Shown here: positions 1 through 8,354 of the stretch, in pieces
Numbering within the stretch: the first letter of the stretch is position 1
How the letters are laid out: each line of letters begins with the position of its first letter
Origin: Alphaproteobacteria bacterium
GTDB lineage: Bacteria > Pseudomonadota > Alphaproteobacteria > Micropepsales > Micropepsaceae
Assembly: GCA_028292825.1 (NCBI GenBank)
Contig: JAQGLO010000106.1
Location: 1 to 33,890, forward strand
DNA length: 33,890 nucleotides
Direction: 5' to 3'
Program-made: the position numbers and the translations under genes
The notes under the pieces: generated by a model
The model's database searches: none
The model's input: only the letters and a program-made list of their open reading frames with translations
Told to the model about the DNA's origin: nothing

Positions 1-593
1 ACCGTTACGGCGCCATGGTAGCGGTCGACGATTGCCACGCCACTGGTCATCTCGGCCCACAGGGTCGCGGCACACCGGCGCTCACCGGCGTCGGCAACCG
101 AGTCGATATTGTCACCGGCACGCTGGGCAAAACGCTAGGCGGCGCCATGGGCGGTTTCATTGCCGCCAGCCAGCCGATCATCGACCTGCTGCGCCAGCGC
201 GCGCGGCCCTATCTGTTCTCCAACGCTTTGGCGCCATCCGTCGCCGCCGGCTCGCTCAAGGCCATCGCCATCGCCGAAGCGGCCGATGACCGGCGTGAAA
301 AGCTGATGCGGCACACGCGAAAGTTCCGCGCTGGCCTCACCGACGCGGGCTTCGAACTGCTTGCGGGCGAGACACCCATTATCCCCGTCATGCTGGGCGA
401 AGCCAAGCTGGCGCAAGACCTTGCGACGGAGCTCGACAGGCGCGGCGTCTATGTGGCGGGCTTCTTCTTCCCCGTAGTGCCCAAGGGCAAAGCGCGCATC
501 CGCACGCAGATGTCGGCGGCGCTGGAGGACGCGGACGTGGATTTCGCCATCGGCGCCTTCACCGAGGCCGGCAAGCAATTGGGGATCATTTGA
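1..593 (+). CDS. kbl: 2-amino-3-ketobutyrate CoA ligase (glycine C-acetyltransferase), C-terminal part
   Basis: PLP-dependent enzyme that cleaves 2-amino-3-ketobutyrate with CoA to glycine and acetyl-CoA, the second step of threonine breakdown. The gene is cut by the window start; the open frame is already running at base 3 and about 197 codons are visible. The alpha-oxoamine synthase signature is clear: a VDDCHATG segment (cofactor-binding Asp and His) and TGTLGKTLGG, whose Lys forms the Schiff base with PLP. The C-terminal segment with IRTQMSAALED matches the family end. The stop TGA (591-593) overlaps the ATG of tdh by one base, so the two genes are translationally coupled and their products act consecutively. 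Other oxoamine synthases (5-aminolevulinate synthase, KAPA synthase) share the fold, but the tdh neighbour makes Kbl by far the best call. Confidence 0.95.
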   Translation, partial: RYGAMVAVDDCHATGHLGPQGRGTPALTGVGNRVDIVTGTLGKTLGGAMGGFIAASQPIIDLLRQRARPYLFSNALAPSVAAGSLKAIAIAEAADDRREKLMRHTRKFRAGLTDAGFELLAGETPIIPVMLGEAKLAQDLATELDRRGVYVAGFFFPVVPKGKARIRTQMSAALEDADVDFAIGAFTEAGKQLGII

Positions 594-1618
594 TGCGCGC
601 ACTGGTCAAGGCCAAAGCCGAACGTGGCATCTGGATGGAGGAGGGTCCGGTCCCCGAAATCGGGCCTGAGGATGTGCTGGTCAAGGTGCACAAGACCGGC
701 ATTTGCGGCACCGATATCCACATCTACAACTGGGACGAATGGGCCCAGAAGACTGTGCCGGTGCCCATGATCACCGGCCACGAATATGCCGGCGAGATCG
801 CCGCCGTGGGCGCCGAGGTCAAGAACCTGCGCATCGGCCAGCGCGTCTCCGGCGAAGGCCATGTCGTCGGCATGAACAGCCGGGCCAGCCGCGCCGGCAA
901 GTTCCACCTCGATCCCGACACCAAGGGCATCGGCGTCAACCTGCCGGGCGCCTTCGCCGAATTCGTCAAGATCCCGGCCTTCAACATCATCCCGCTGCCC
1001 GACAGCATCGATGATGAAATGGGCGCCATCCTCGATCCACTCGGCAATGCCGTGCACACCGCTCTGGCCTTCAACATCGTCGGCGAGGACGTGCTGGTCA
1101 CCGGCGCCGGCCCCATCGGCATCATGGCCGCCATGGTGGCGCGCCGCGCCGGCGCCCGCAGCGTGGTGCTGACCGATCGCAATGATTTCCGGCTGGGCCT
1201 GGCGGCGAAGATGGCCGATGTCTGCACCGTCAATGTGACGCGCGAGGATTTGAAAAGCGTGATGGCGGAGGAAGGCATTGAAGACGGCTTCGGCGTGGCG
1301 CTGGAAATGTCCGGCGCACAGGCGGCTATCGCCCAGTGCATCACCCATCTGGCCATGGGCGGCCGGCTGGCGATGCTGGGCATCCCCTCCAAGGCGATGG
1401 AGGTGAACTGGTCCGACATCATCCTCAAGGCGATTACCGTCAAGGGCGTCTATGGCCGCCAGATGTTCGAGACCTGGCGCAAGATGCTCGCCCTGCTGCA
1501 TGCCGGGCTGGACCTGACGCCGCTGATCACCCACCGCGTCGCCGCCAATGATTACCAGGCGGGTTTTGATGCCGCGCTGTCGGGTGAATCCGGCAAGGTC
1601 GTGATGGACTGGTCCTAG
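593..1618 (+). CDS. tdh: L-threonine 3-dehydrogenase
   Basis: NAD-dependent medium-chain dehydrogenase oxidising threonine to 2-amino-3-ketobutyrate, the substrate of the upstream Kbl. The 341 residues equal the length of E. coli Tdh. The catalytic zinc site is visible as GICGTDIHIYNWDEW (Cys38) and TGHEYAG; the Rossmann glycine motif is GAGPIGIMAA; the C-terminus ends SGESGKVVMDW. ATG 593 is preferred; an in-frame TTG lies one codon upstream. The structural-zinc lobe, which in E. coli Tdh carries four cysteines, is present at full length but has none of them (see findings). I believe similar Cys-less lobes occur in other alphaproteobacterial Tdh proteins, so this is probably a lineage variant rather than decay. 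Its stop overlaps the stop of the convergent thiolase gene by a few bases. Confidence 0.95.
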   Translation: MRALVKAKAERGIWMEEGPVPEIGPEDVLVKVHKTGICGTDIHIYNWDEWAQKTVPVPMITGHEYAGEIAAVGAEVKNLRIGQRVSGEGHVVGMNSRASRAGKFHLDPDTKGIGVNLPGAFAEFVKIPAFNIIPLPDSIDDEMGAILDPLGNAVHTALAFNIVGEDVLVTGAGPIGIMAAMVARRAGARSVVLTDRNDFRLGLAAKMADVCTVNVTREDLKSVMAEEGIEDGFGVALEMSGAQAAIAQCITHLAMGGRLAMLGIPSKAMEVNWSDIILKAITVKGVYGRQMFETWRKMLALLHAGLDLTPLITHRVAANDYQAGFDAALSGESGKVVMDWS

Positions 1619-2784
1619 GCCAATTCGATGGCAATAGCGGTGGCTTCGCCGCCGCCGATGCACAGGGACGCCACGCCGCGCCGGCCGCCGGTGCGCATCA
1701 GGGCGTGCAGCAAGGTTACGATGATGCGGGCGCCGGTGGCCCCGATGGGGTGACCCAGTGCGCAGGCGCCGCCGCCGATGTTCAGCCGCTCGCGTGCGAT
1801 TCCCAATTCCTTGGCCGCGGCCATCGGCACCACGGCGAAGGCCTCGTTGATCTCGAACAGGCCCACATCGGCGACGTCCCAGCCGGTCTTTGACAGCAGC
1901 TTGCGGATCGCCGGGATCGGCGCGGTGGAATACCAGGCCGGCTCCTGCGCATGGGTGGTGTGCGCCTTGATCTCGGCCAGGATGGACAGGCCCTCCGCTT
2001 GCGCTGTCGAGCGCCGCATCAATAGCAGCGCCGCCGCACCGTCCGCATTGGCACTGGCGCTGGCGGCGGTGATGGTGCCGTCCGGCCGGAACGCGGGCTT
2101 GAGATTCGGAATCTTTTCCGGCGACACCTTCATGGCATGTTCGTCGTCCGCCACCAGTCCGGCCTTGGTTTCCACCGGCACGATTTCGGCGCGGAAGTCG
2201 CCGCCGGTAATGGCGGCGCGGGCGCGGGTCAGGGTTTCGATGGCATAGGCATCCTGGTCGGCGCGGCTGAACTGGAAGGCCTGGGCGCACAGCTCGCCGA
2301 AATCGCCCATCGGGCGCCCCGGTTCATAGGCATCTTCCAGGCCGTCCAGCATCATATGGTCGAAGATGCGGTCATGGCCCGCGCGATAGCCGCTACGCGC
2401 CTTGGCCAGCAGATACGGCGCATTGGACATGGACTCCATGCCGCCCGCCACGATCCTTTGCGCCGAACCCGCCAGGATCAGGTCATGGGCCAGCATCACC
2501 GCTTTCATGCCCGAACCGCAGACCTTGTTCACGGTGGTGGCGCCCACACTGTCCGGCAGGCCCGCGCCGCGCGCTGCCTGGCGCGCCGGGGCCTGGCCTT
2601 GGCCCGCCGGCAGCACGCAGCCCATCAGCACTTCATCTATCGCACCGGGCGCGACGCCACTGCGCGCCAGCGCGGCCGCAATCGCATGTGATCCGAGCTC
2701 ATGTGCCGCCAGCGGCGACAGCGCACCCAGGAAACGCCCCAGCGGAGTGCGGACAGCGGCGACAATGACAACGGGATCGCTCAT
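1615..2784 (-). CDS. thiolase (acetyl-CoA acetyltransferase family)
   Basis: Thiolase of 389 residues, the usual family length. It condenses two acetyl-CoA or cleaves acetoacetyl-CoA or another 3-ketoacyl-CoA. The nucleophile is Cys89 in VNKVCGSGMKA; the His loop is ALGHPIGATGARI; the second active-site Cys is in SLCIGGGEATA. An open frame extends ten codons further upstream, but ATG 2784 gives the standard MSDPVVIVAAVRTP start and forms an ATGA overlap with the stop of the Lrp gene, so it is the better start. Being in one transcript with the Lrp regulator and next to the leucine operon suggests acetoacetyl-CoA, the end of leucine breakdown, as a natural substrate. Exact chain-length preference cannot be read. 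Confidence 0.93.
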   Translation of the reverse strand: MSDPVVIVAAVRTPLGRFLGALSPLAAHELGSHAIAAALARSGVAPGAIDEVLMGCVLPAGQGQAPARQAARGAGLPDSVGATTVNKVCGSGMKAVMLAHDLILAGSAQRIVAGGMESMSNAPYLLAKARSGYRAGHDRIFDHMMLDGLEDAYEPGRPMGDFGELCAQAFQFSRADQDAYAIETLTRARAAITGGDFRAEIVPVETKAGLVADDEHAMKVSPEKIPNLKPAFRPDGTITAASASANADGAAALLLMRRSTAQAEGLSILAEIKAHTTHAQEPAWYSTAPIPAIRKLLSKTGWDVADVGLFEINEAFAVVPMAAAKELGIARERLNIGGGACALGHPIGATGARIIVTLLHALMRTGGRRGVASLCIGGGEATAIAIELA

Positions 2785-3233
2785 ATGGGCAGACGTGTGG
2801 TGTTCTTCACGCATTTCAAGGCGAAGTGGGAATTGACCGAGCCGACGCCGGGGAAATGCAGCAGCACTTTTTTCAGCAGATGCTCATATTCATCGATGCT
2901 GCGCACCACGATCCGCACGGCATAGTCGCTGTCGCCGCTGGTGACGAAACATTCCACGATTTCAGGCCGGGCCAGCGCTGCCTGCTCGAAGGCCTCCAGG
3001 GTTTCTTCGTCATGGGCCTTCAGCTTGATATTGGCCAGGACATTGACCGACAGGCCCATGATGGCCGGGTCCAGAAGCACCGCCCGGCCGCGGATGGCGC
3101 CGGATTCCTCCAGCTGCTTCACCCGCCGCCAGCAGGGTGTGTGGGACAGGCCGACCTTGAGGGCCAGATCGACCATGGAGGTGGTGCTGTCCTCCTGCAG
3201 GATTCGCAGGATTTTCAAATCAATCTCATCCAT
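2781..3233 (-). CDS. Lrp/AsnC-family transcriptional regulator, probable regulator of the branched-chain amino acid operon
   Basis: A 150-residue regulator with the canonical layout: an N-terminal winged helix-turn-helix (residues about 1-60, recognition segment GLSHTPCWRRVKQLEESG) and a C-terminal RAM ligand-binding domain (about 70-145, with VTSGDSDYAVRIV). Such proteins form octamers or other oligomers that bind amino acids and wrap DNA. It is divergent from the keto acid dehydrogenase operon and co-transcribed with a thiolase, an arrangement like BkdR of Pseudomonas, so branched-chain amino acids are the likely effectors (inference). A perfect inverted repeat covers its own start codon and ribosome-binding site, suggesting autoregulation. 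Confidence 0.93.
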   Translation of the reverse strand: MDEIDLKILRILQEDSTTSMVDLALKVGLSHTPCWRRVKQLEESGAIRGRAVLLDPAIMGLSVNVLANIKLKAHDEETLEAFEQAALARPEIVECFVTSGDSDYAVRIVVRSIDEYEHLLKKVLLHFPGVGSVNSHFALKCVKNTTRLPI

Positions 3234-3248
3234 AGGATTTCATCCTAT
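3232..3248. promoter_or_regulatory. Perfect 7-bp inverted repeat over the lrp-type start codon and ribosome-binding site
   Basis: ATAGGAT, three bases, ATCCTAT. On the minus strand one arm contains the AGGAT Shine-Dalgarno-like sequence and the other arm runs into the ATG of the Lrp-family gene. It could be a DNA operator for the regulator itself, or an mRNA hairpin hiding the ribosome-binding site. Size and AT-richness are compatible with an Lrp-type site, but no binding can be shown from sequence. Confidence 0.5.
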
Positions 3249-3263
3249 CAAAGTGCCATTTTA

Positions 3264-3283
3264 CAGAATTCTATCATATTCTG
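3264..3283. promoter_or_regulatory. Second inverted repeat in the lrp/bkd divergent promoter region
   Basis: CAGAAT, eight bases, ATTCTG: a perfect 6-bp arm repeat in the locally AT-rich part of the 148-bp gap between the regulator and the keto acid dehydrogenase operon. Its centre is about 33 bp from that of the neighbouring repeat, roughly three helical turns, as expected for cooperative Lrp-type binding. Candidate operator only. Confidence 0.4.
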
Positions 3284-3381
3284 GGCACGTCAGCTGCAAG
3301 AAAAGGCAATTTCGTCCCGGCACGTCTGTGCCATGCTCCCCGCCAAGGCGTTGTGAAAGCGCCAAGTATCAGGTGAGGCGC

Positions 3382-4605
3382 ATGACGGACGGTCTGACGC
3401 TCTATATCCCCGAACCGCCGACCCGGCCCGGCGACACGCCGGATTTCAGCCACCTGGAAATCCCGGCGGCCGGCGCCATGCCGCGGCCGCCGACCGACGC
3501 ACCCGCCGAAACGCTGCGCGACATGGCCTATGGCCTGGTGCGGGTGCTGGATGATGCGGGTCAAGCGGTCGGCCCCTGGGCGCCTGGGCTGTCGCCCGAG
3601 CAGTTGCGCCAGGGCCTGTCCGCCATGATGCTGACCCGACTGTTTGAAGACCGCATGTTCCGCTCGCATCGCCAGGGCAAGACCAGCTTCTTCATGAAGT
3701 CCACCGGCGAGGAAGCTATCGGCGCGGCGCAATCCATGGTGCTGGACCGGCGCGACATGTGCTTTCCCACCTATCGCGTATTGAGCTGGCTGATGGCGCG
3801 GGATTATCCCCTGATCGACCTGGTCAACCAGATATTCTCGAACGCACGCGATCCCTTGAAGGGCCGCCAGCTTCCTATTCTTTATTCGGCGCGTGATTAC
3901 GGTTTTTATTCTTTGTCGGGCAATCTGGGCAGCCGCTTCGGCCATGCCGTGGGCTGGGCGATGGCCAGCGCCTACAAGAATGACGACAGCCTGGCGCTGG
4001 CCTATATCGGCGAAGGTTCCACCGCGGAAGGCGATTTCCACGAGGCGCTGACATTTGCATCCGTCTATCACGCGCCCGTCATCCTGTGCATCACCAACAA
4101 CCAGTGGGCAATCTCCAGCTATGCCGGCATCGCCGGCGCGGACGAAACCACCTTTGCCGCCAAGGCCGCCGGCTATGGCCTGCCGGGACTGCGGGTGGAT
4201 GGCAACGACTTCCTGGCGGTGTGGGCGGCGACGCAGTGGGCGGTGGCCCGCGCCCGCGCCAATCTGGGCGCCACGCTGATTGAATTCTTCACCTATCGCG
4301 CCGCCGGCCATTCCACCAGCGACGATCCCGGACGCTATCGCCCCGCCGACGAAGCCGCCGGCTGGCCGCTGGGCGATCCGGTCGCGCGCCTGAAGCAGCA
4401 TTTGATCGCCATCGGCGAATGGGACGAGGCCCGCCACACCCAGTTCGAATCCGAGCTGGTGGAGCGGGTGCGCGCCGCCGCCAAGGAAGGCGAGGCGGTG
4501 GGTACGCTTGGCAAGTCCAAGCCGCCGGTCAGCGAGATGTTCGAAGGCGTGTTCGAGAAACCCGACTGGCGCGTGCGCGAGCAGCGCGAAGAGCTGGGAG
4601 TCTGA
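3382..4605 (+). CDS. bkdA1: Branched-chain 2-oxoacid dehydrogenase E1 component, alpha subunit
   Basis: Thiamine-diphosphate-dependent decarboxylase subunit of the branched-chain keto acid dehydrogenase complex, acting on the keto acids of leucine, isoleucine and valine. At 407 residues it is close to Pseudomonas BkdA1. The TPP/Mg motif is visible as GEGSTAEGDFHEA from residue 210, ending in ITNNQWAIS; the family loop YRAAGHSTSDDPGRYRP follows. The N-terminal extension with EQLRQGLSAMMLTRLFEDRMF is typical of the BCKDH rather than the pyruvate dehydrogenase branch. ATG 3382 is preceded by a strong AGGTGAGG (3371-3378), although the frame stays open much further upstream across the Lrp gene. 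First gene of the nine-gene operon; the E1beta gene begins two bases after its stop. Confidence 0.95.
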   Translation: MTDGLTLYIPEPPTRPGDTPDFSHLEIPAAGAMPRPPTDAPAETLRDMAYGLVRVLDDAGQAVGPWAPGLSPEQLRQGLSAMMLTRLFEDRMFRSHRQGKTSFFMKSTGEEAIGAAQSMVLDRRDMCFPTYRVLSWLMARDYPLIDLVNQIFSNARDPLKGRQLPILYSARDYGFYSLSGNLGSRFGHAVGWAMASAYKNDDSLALAYIGEGSTAEGDFHEALTFASVYHAPVILCITNNQWAISSYAGIAGADETTFAAKAAGYGLPGLRVDGNDFLAVWAATQWAVARARANLGATLIEFFTYRAAGHSTSDDPGRYRPADEAAGWPLGDPVARLKQHLIAIGEWDEARHTQFESELVERVRAAAKEGEAVGTLGKSKPPVSEMFEGVFEKPDWRVREQREELGV

Positions 4606-4607
4606 CC

Positions 4608-5621
4608 ATGCCGTCCATGTCGATGATCCAGGCGCTGAATTCCGCTCTCGACGTGATGCTGGCGCGCGATCCCGATGTCCTGATGTTCGGCGAAGATGTC
4701 GGGTATTTCGGCGGCGTCTTCCGCGTCACCGAAGGCCTGCAGAAGAAGCATGGCCTGAAGCGCTGCTTCGATACGCCGATCTCGGAAGGTGGCATCATCG
4801 CCACCGCCATCGGCATGGGGGCCTATGGCCTGCGTCCGGTGGCCGAAATCCAGTTCGCCGATTACATCCTGCCGGCCTTCGACCAGCTGGTGTCGGAAGC
4901 CGCGCGCCTGCGCTACCGCTCCAATGGCGAGTTCTGGGCGCCCATCACGGTGCGTGCGCCCTATGGCGGCGGCATCTTCGGGGGCCAGACCCACAGCCAG
5001 AGCCCGGAGGCGCTGTTCGCCCATGTCACCGGCCTGTGCACGGTGATCCCGTCCAATCCCTATGATGCCAAGGGCCTGTTGATTGCCAGCATCGAAAGCA
5101 ACGATCCGGTGATTTTCCTGGAGCCCAAGCGTATCTATAACGGACCGTTTGATGGCCATCACGAACGCCAGATGAAGACCTGGGCCGATCACGCCAAGGC
5201 CGATGTGCCCGAAGGTCACTATACCGTGCCGTTGGGCAAGGCCGCGACGGTCCGCGAAGGTCGCGACGTTACGGTGCTGGCCTATGGTACCATGGTGCAT
5301 GTGGCCGAGAGCGCGATCGAAGAATCCGGCATTGACGCCGAACTGATCGATCTGCGTTCCATCGTGCCGCTGGACATCGACGCCATCGTGTCATCCGTCA
5401 CCAGGACGGGGCGCTGCGTGATCGTGCACGAAGCCTCGCGCTTTGCCGGTTTTGGCGGCGAGCTGTCGGCACTGGTGCAGGAGCGCTGCTTTTTCCACCT
5501 GAAATCGCCCGTCCAGCGTGTCGCCGGCTGGGACACACCCTATCCGCACGCCTTTGAGTGGGATTATTTCCCCGGGCCGGGGCGCGTCGTCAGCGCCTTG
5601 AAGCGGGTGATGGAGGACTGA
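4608..5621 (+). CDS. bkdA2: Branched-chain 2-oxoacid dehydrogenase E1 component, beta subunit
   Basis: Transketolase-like beta subunit that completes the E1 alpha2beta2 heterotetramer. It has 337 residues, beginning MPSMSMIQALNSALDVML and containing the conserved GEDVGYFGGVFRVTEGL, the FDTPISEGGI segment and the alternating-site region GGGIFGGQTHSQSPEA. The C-terminal transketolase domain carries LIDLRSIVPLD and VHEASRFAGFGGEL. The frame stays open upstream, but ATG 4608, two bases after the E1alpha stop, gives the expected family N-terminus. Its stop TGA shares one base with the ATG of the E2 gene. Function and specificity are inferred from family resemblance and the IVD/MCC neighbours. Confidence 0.95.
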   Translation: MPSMSMIQALNSALDVMLARDPDVLMFGEDVGYFGGVFRVTEGLQKKHGLKRCFDTPISEGGIIATAIGMGAYGLRPVAEIQFADYILPAFDQLVSEAARLRYRSNGEFWAPITVRAPYGGGIFGGQTHSQSPEALFAHVTGLCTVIPSNPYDAKGLLIASIESNDPVIFLEPKRIYNGPFDGHHERQMKTWADHAKADVPEGHYTVPLGKAATVREGRDVTVLAYGTMVHVAESAIEESGIDAELIDLRSIVPLDIDAIVSSVTRTGRCVIVHEASRFAGFGGELSALVQERCFFHLKSPVQRVAGWDTPYPHAFEWDYFPGPGRVVSALKRVMED

Positions 5622-6799
5622 TGGGCCAGTATCTCTTCCGTCTGCCGGACATTGGCGAAGGCGTGGCCGAGGCCGAGATTGTGGCCTGGCACATCAAGCC
5701 GGGCGACCATGTGCGCGAGGACCAACCCTTGCTGGACGTGATGACCGACAAGGCCACCGTGGACATGACCTCGCCGGTGGACGGCACCGTGGTCGCGCTG
5801 CACGGCGATGTCGGCGGCATGGCGCCCGTCGGTTCGGTGCTGGTGGAGATGGATGTCACGGGCGAGGCGGTGGCCGCGCCCGTCCAAAAAGACGTGATCG
5901 AAAATGCCCGCGCCGGCGAGGTGAAGCCGGCCCCACCCGCCGCCGCGCCGGTCAATGCCGACCCGACTGCCTCGCCCGCCACCCGCCGCCGTGCGATGGA
6001 GTGGGGCATCCGGCTGGAAGATGTGCCGGGCACCGGCCCTCATGGCCGCATTCTGACCGAAGACCTGGAACGTCATCGGGACGGTGGTGCTGGACCTGCG
6101 CGGCCAGGCAGCGAAAAGATCAAGATCACCGGCCTGCGCCGCCGCATCGCCGACAGGATGCAGGAATCCAAGCGCCACATTCCGCATTTCACCTATGTCG
6201 AGGAGTTCGATCTCACCGAACTGGAAAGCCTGCGCCACACGCTGAACGATAGCCGTGGTGACAAACCCAAGCTGACCTTGTTGCCTTTCTTCATGCGGGC
6301 ACTGGTTCGTCTGGTGCCGGACTTTCCCAATATCAACGCCCATTATCACGAAGCCGATGGGGAACTGGAGCGGTTTTCCGCCGTCCATATCGGCATTGCC
6401 GCCCAGACCGCCAACGGCCTGATGGTGCCGGTGGTTCGTCACGCCGAACAGCGCGACCTGTGGGACTGCGCCCGCGAACTGGGGCGCGTCACCCAGGCCG
6501 CCCGTGACGGCAAGGCAGGCCGCGAAGAGCTCAGCGGCTCCACCATCACCCTCACCAGCCTGGGCCCGATGGGCGGCATCGCCGCCACGCCGATCATCAA
6601 CCACCCCGAGGTCGCCATCATCGGCCCCAACAAACTAGTGGAACGGCCGGTGGTCGACGGCGCCTTCATCGCCCGCCGCAAGCTGATGAATCTGTCCGCC
6701 TCCTTTGATCATCGCATCATCGATGGTTACGATGCCGCGCGGTTTGTGCAGCAGCTGAAACGGCTGCTGGAACATCCCGCCTTGCTGTTTCTGGAGTGA
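5621..6799 (+). CDS. bkdB: Branched-chain 2-oxoacid dehydrogenase E2 (dihydrolipoamide acyltransferase)
   Basis: Core acyltransferase of the complex: takes the branched acyl group from E1 onto lipoate and passes it to CoA. The 392-residue protein has a single lipoyl domain at the N-terminus (residues 1-80, lipoylated Lys44 in DVMTDKATVDM), an Ala/Pro linker, a peripheral-subunit-binding domain (about 120-157, TRRRAMEWGIRLEDVPGTG), and a catalytic domain ending with the active-site SFDHRIIDGYDAARF. It is slightly short, mainly in the linker. No dihydrolipoamide dehydrogenase (E3) gene is found in the window, so E3 must be shared from elsewhere in the genome. The ATG overlaps the E1beta stop. 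Confidence 0.95.
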   Translation: MGQYLFRLPDIGEGVAEAEIVAWHIKPGDHVREDQPLLDVMTDKATVDMTSPVDGTVVALHGDVGGMAPVGSVLVEMDVTGEAVAAPVQKDVIENARAGEVKPAPPAAAPVNADPTASPATRRRAMEWGIRLEDVPGTGPHGRILTEDLERHRDGGAGPARPGSEKIKITGLRRRIADRMQESKRHIPHFTYVEEFDLTELESLRHTLNDSRGDKPKLTLLPFFMRALVRLVPDFPNINAHYHEADGELERFSAVHIGIAAQTANGLMVPVVRHAEQRDLWDCARELGRVTQAARDGKAGREELSGSTITLTSLGPMGGIAATPIINHPEVAIIGPNKLVERPVVDGAFIARRKLMNLSASFDHRIIDGYDAARFVQQLKRLLEHPALLFLE

Positions 6800-6801
6800 C
6801 C

Positions 6802-7209
6802 ATGACAGACGCCCAACCCGCCACGACGCCGCCCCACGAACAACCCGCTATCCGCGTCACCGCCATGCCCGCCGACGCCAATTTCAACGGCGATATCTTC
6901 GGCGGCTGGATCATGAGCTGGATGGATCTGGCGGCCGGCAACACCGCCAGCCGCCGCAGCCAGGGCCGCGCCGTGACGGTGGCGATCGACGCCGTCAGTT
7001 TCCACCACCCCGTTCATATCGGCGACGAACTGTCGGTCTGGGCTAAGGTCACTTCGGTCGGCCGCACCTCGATGAAGATAGCGGTGGAAGCCTGGCAGCG
7101 CGCCCGCGACGGCGACAGCACCTCGAAAGTGACATCGGCGACCTTCACCTTCGTCGCCATCGACCTGCAGGGCCGGCCGCGCCCAGTGCCGCCGGACAGC
7201 ACGCCATGA
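6802..7209 (+). CDS. Hotdog-fold acyl-CoA thioesterase (YciA/ACOT type)
   Basis: A 135-residue single hotdog domain. The family signature [20 protein letters not shown] supplies the conserved Asn and Asp of acyl-CoA hydrolases; the later [19 protein letters not shown] strand is also typical. The likely role is hydrolysis of acyl-CoA, perhaps isovaleryl-CoA or other branched intermediates, to release CoA when the pathway backs up (inference from position between the keto acid dehydrogenase and isovaleryl-CoA dehydrogenase genes). ATG 6802 follows the E2 stop by two bases; a GTG at 6796 is an alternative. Its stop overlaps the next ATG as ATGA. I do not recall this gene as a usual member of leucine operons. 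Confidence 0.88.
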   Translation: MTDAQPATTPPHEQPAIRVTAMPADANFNGDIFGGWIMSWMDLAAGNTASRRSQGRAVTVAIDAVSFHHPVHIGDELSVWAKVTSVGRTSMKIAVEAWQRARDGDSTSKVTSATFTFVAIDLQGRPRPVPPDSTP

Positions 7210-8354
7210 TGCTCGATTTCGGCCTGGGCGAAACCGCCGACATGCTGCGCGACACGGCGCGGCGTTTTTCCACTGACCGCATCGCGCCGCTGGCCGCGGA
7301 CATCGACGCCAGCAACAAATTCCCGCGCCATCTCTGGCCCGAGATGGGCGCGCTGGGCCTGCACGGGATCACGGTCGAGGAAGACTATGGCGGCTTGGGC
7401 CTGGGGTATCTGGAACATGTCGTGGCGATGGAAGAAGTCAGCCGGGCCAGCGCCTCGGTGGGGCTGTCCTATGGCGCCCATTCCAATCTCTGCATCAACC
7501 AGATCCGCCGCTGGGGCAATGACGAGCAGAAACAGAAATACCTGCCTCGATTGATCAGCGGCGAGCATGTCGGCTCGCTTGCCATGTCGGAAGCCGGTTC
7601 AGGTTCCGATGTCGTGTCCATGCGGCTGAAGGCCGAAAAGCGCGGCGACCACTATGTGCTTAACGGCACCAAGTTCTGGATCACCAATGCGCCGGAAGCC
7701 GATGTGCTGGTGGTCTATGCCAAGACCGATCCGGCAGCCGGTTCGAAGGGCATCACAGCCTTCCTGATCGAAAAGGGCATGAAGGGCTTTTCGGTATCCC
7801 AGAAACTGGACAAGATGGGCATGCGCGGCAGCGACACCGCCGAGCTGGTGTTCCAGGATTGCGAAGTGCCGGCGGGGCAGGTGATGGGCGCCGAAGGCCA
7901 TGGCGTAAAGATTCTGATGTCCGGCCTGGATTACGAGCGCGCCGTGCTGGCGGGCGGACCGCTGGGCATCATGCAGGCGTGTCTGGACGTGGTCATCCCC
8001 TATGTGCGCGAGCGCAAGCAGTTCGGGGCGGCCATCGGCTCCTTCCAGCTGATGCAGGCCAAGGTGGCCGATATGTATGTGGCGTTGAATTCGGCGCGCG
8101 CCTATGTCTATGCCGTGGCGCGGGCCTGCGATGCCGGCAAGACCACGCGCTTCGATGCGGCAGGCGCGATCCTGCTGGCCTCGGAAAATGCGGTGAAAAC
8201 TTCGCTGGAAGCAATCCAGGCGCTGGGCGGCGCGGGTTACACCAGTGAATGGCCGGTGGAACGGTTCCTGCGCGATGCCAAGCTCTATGACATCGGCGCC
8301 GGCACCAACGAAATCCGCCGCTTCCTGATCGGGCGGGAGCTGATCGGCGCATGA
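7206..8354 (+). CDS. ivd: Isovaleryl-CoA dehydrogenase
   Basis: FAD-dependent acyl-CoA dehydrogenase (382 residues) that converts isovaleryl-CoA to 3-methylcrotonyl-CoA, with electrons passing to ETF. The FAD-binding segments [15 protein letters not shown] and [19 protein letters not shown] are clear. The decisive point is Glu244 in [17 protein letters not shown]: the catalytic base sits at the position specific to isovaleryl-CoA dehydrogenases rather than near residue 376 as in most acyl-CoA dehydrogenases. The C-terminal [20 protein letters not shown] is standard. Two Met codons occur in tandem at the start; the first overlaps the thioesterase stop. It precedes the carboxylase genes that act on its product. 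Confidence 0.95.
   Translation: MMLDFGLGETADMLRDTARRFSTDRIAPLAADIDASNKFPRHLWPEMGALGLHGITVEEDYGGLGLGYLEHVVAMEEVSRASASVGLSYGAHSNLCINQIRRWGNDEQKQKYLPRLISGEHVGSLAMSEAGSGSDVVSMRLKAEKRGDHYVLNGTKFWITNAPEADVLVVYAKTDPAAGSKGITAFLIEKGMKGFSVSQKLDKMGMRGSDTAELVFQDCEVPAGQVMGAEGHGVKILMSGLDYERAVLAGGPLGIMQACLDVVIPYVRERKQFGAAIGSFQLMQAKVADMYVALNSARAYVYAVARACDAGKTTRFDAAGAILLASENAVKTSLEAIQALGGAGYTSEWPVERFLRDAKLYDIGAGTNEIRRFLIGRELIGA

Noticed and set aside
449-2290. 613-codon open frame on the minus strand across kbl, tdh and thiolase
   Set aside because: It crosses real genes on both strands, its composition is Arg/His/Gly-rich as in mirror frames of GC-rich genes, and it has no recognisable domain.
2941-3381. 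N-terminal extension of the E1alpha gene back into the Lrp-type gene
   Set aside because: The extension is antisense to the regulator, and AGGTGAGG before ATG 3382 gives the expected protein start.
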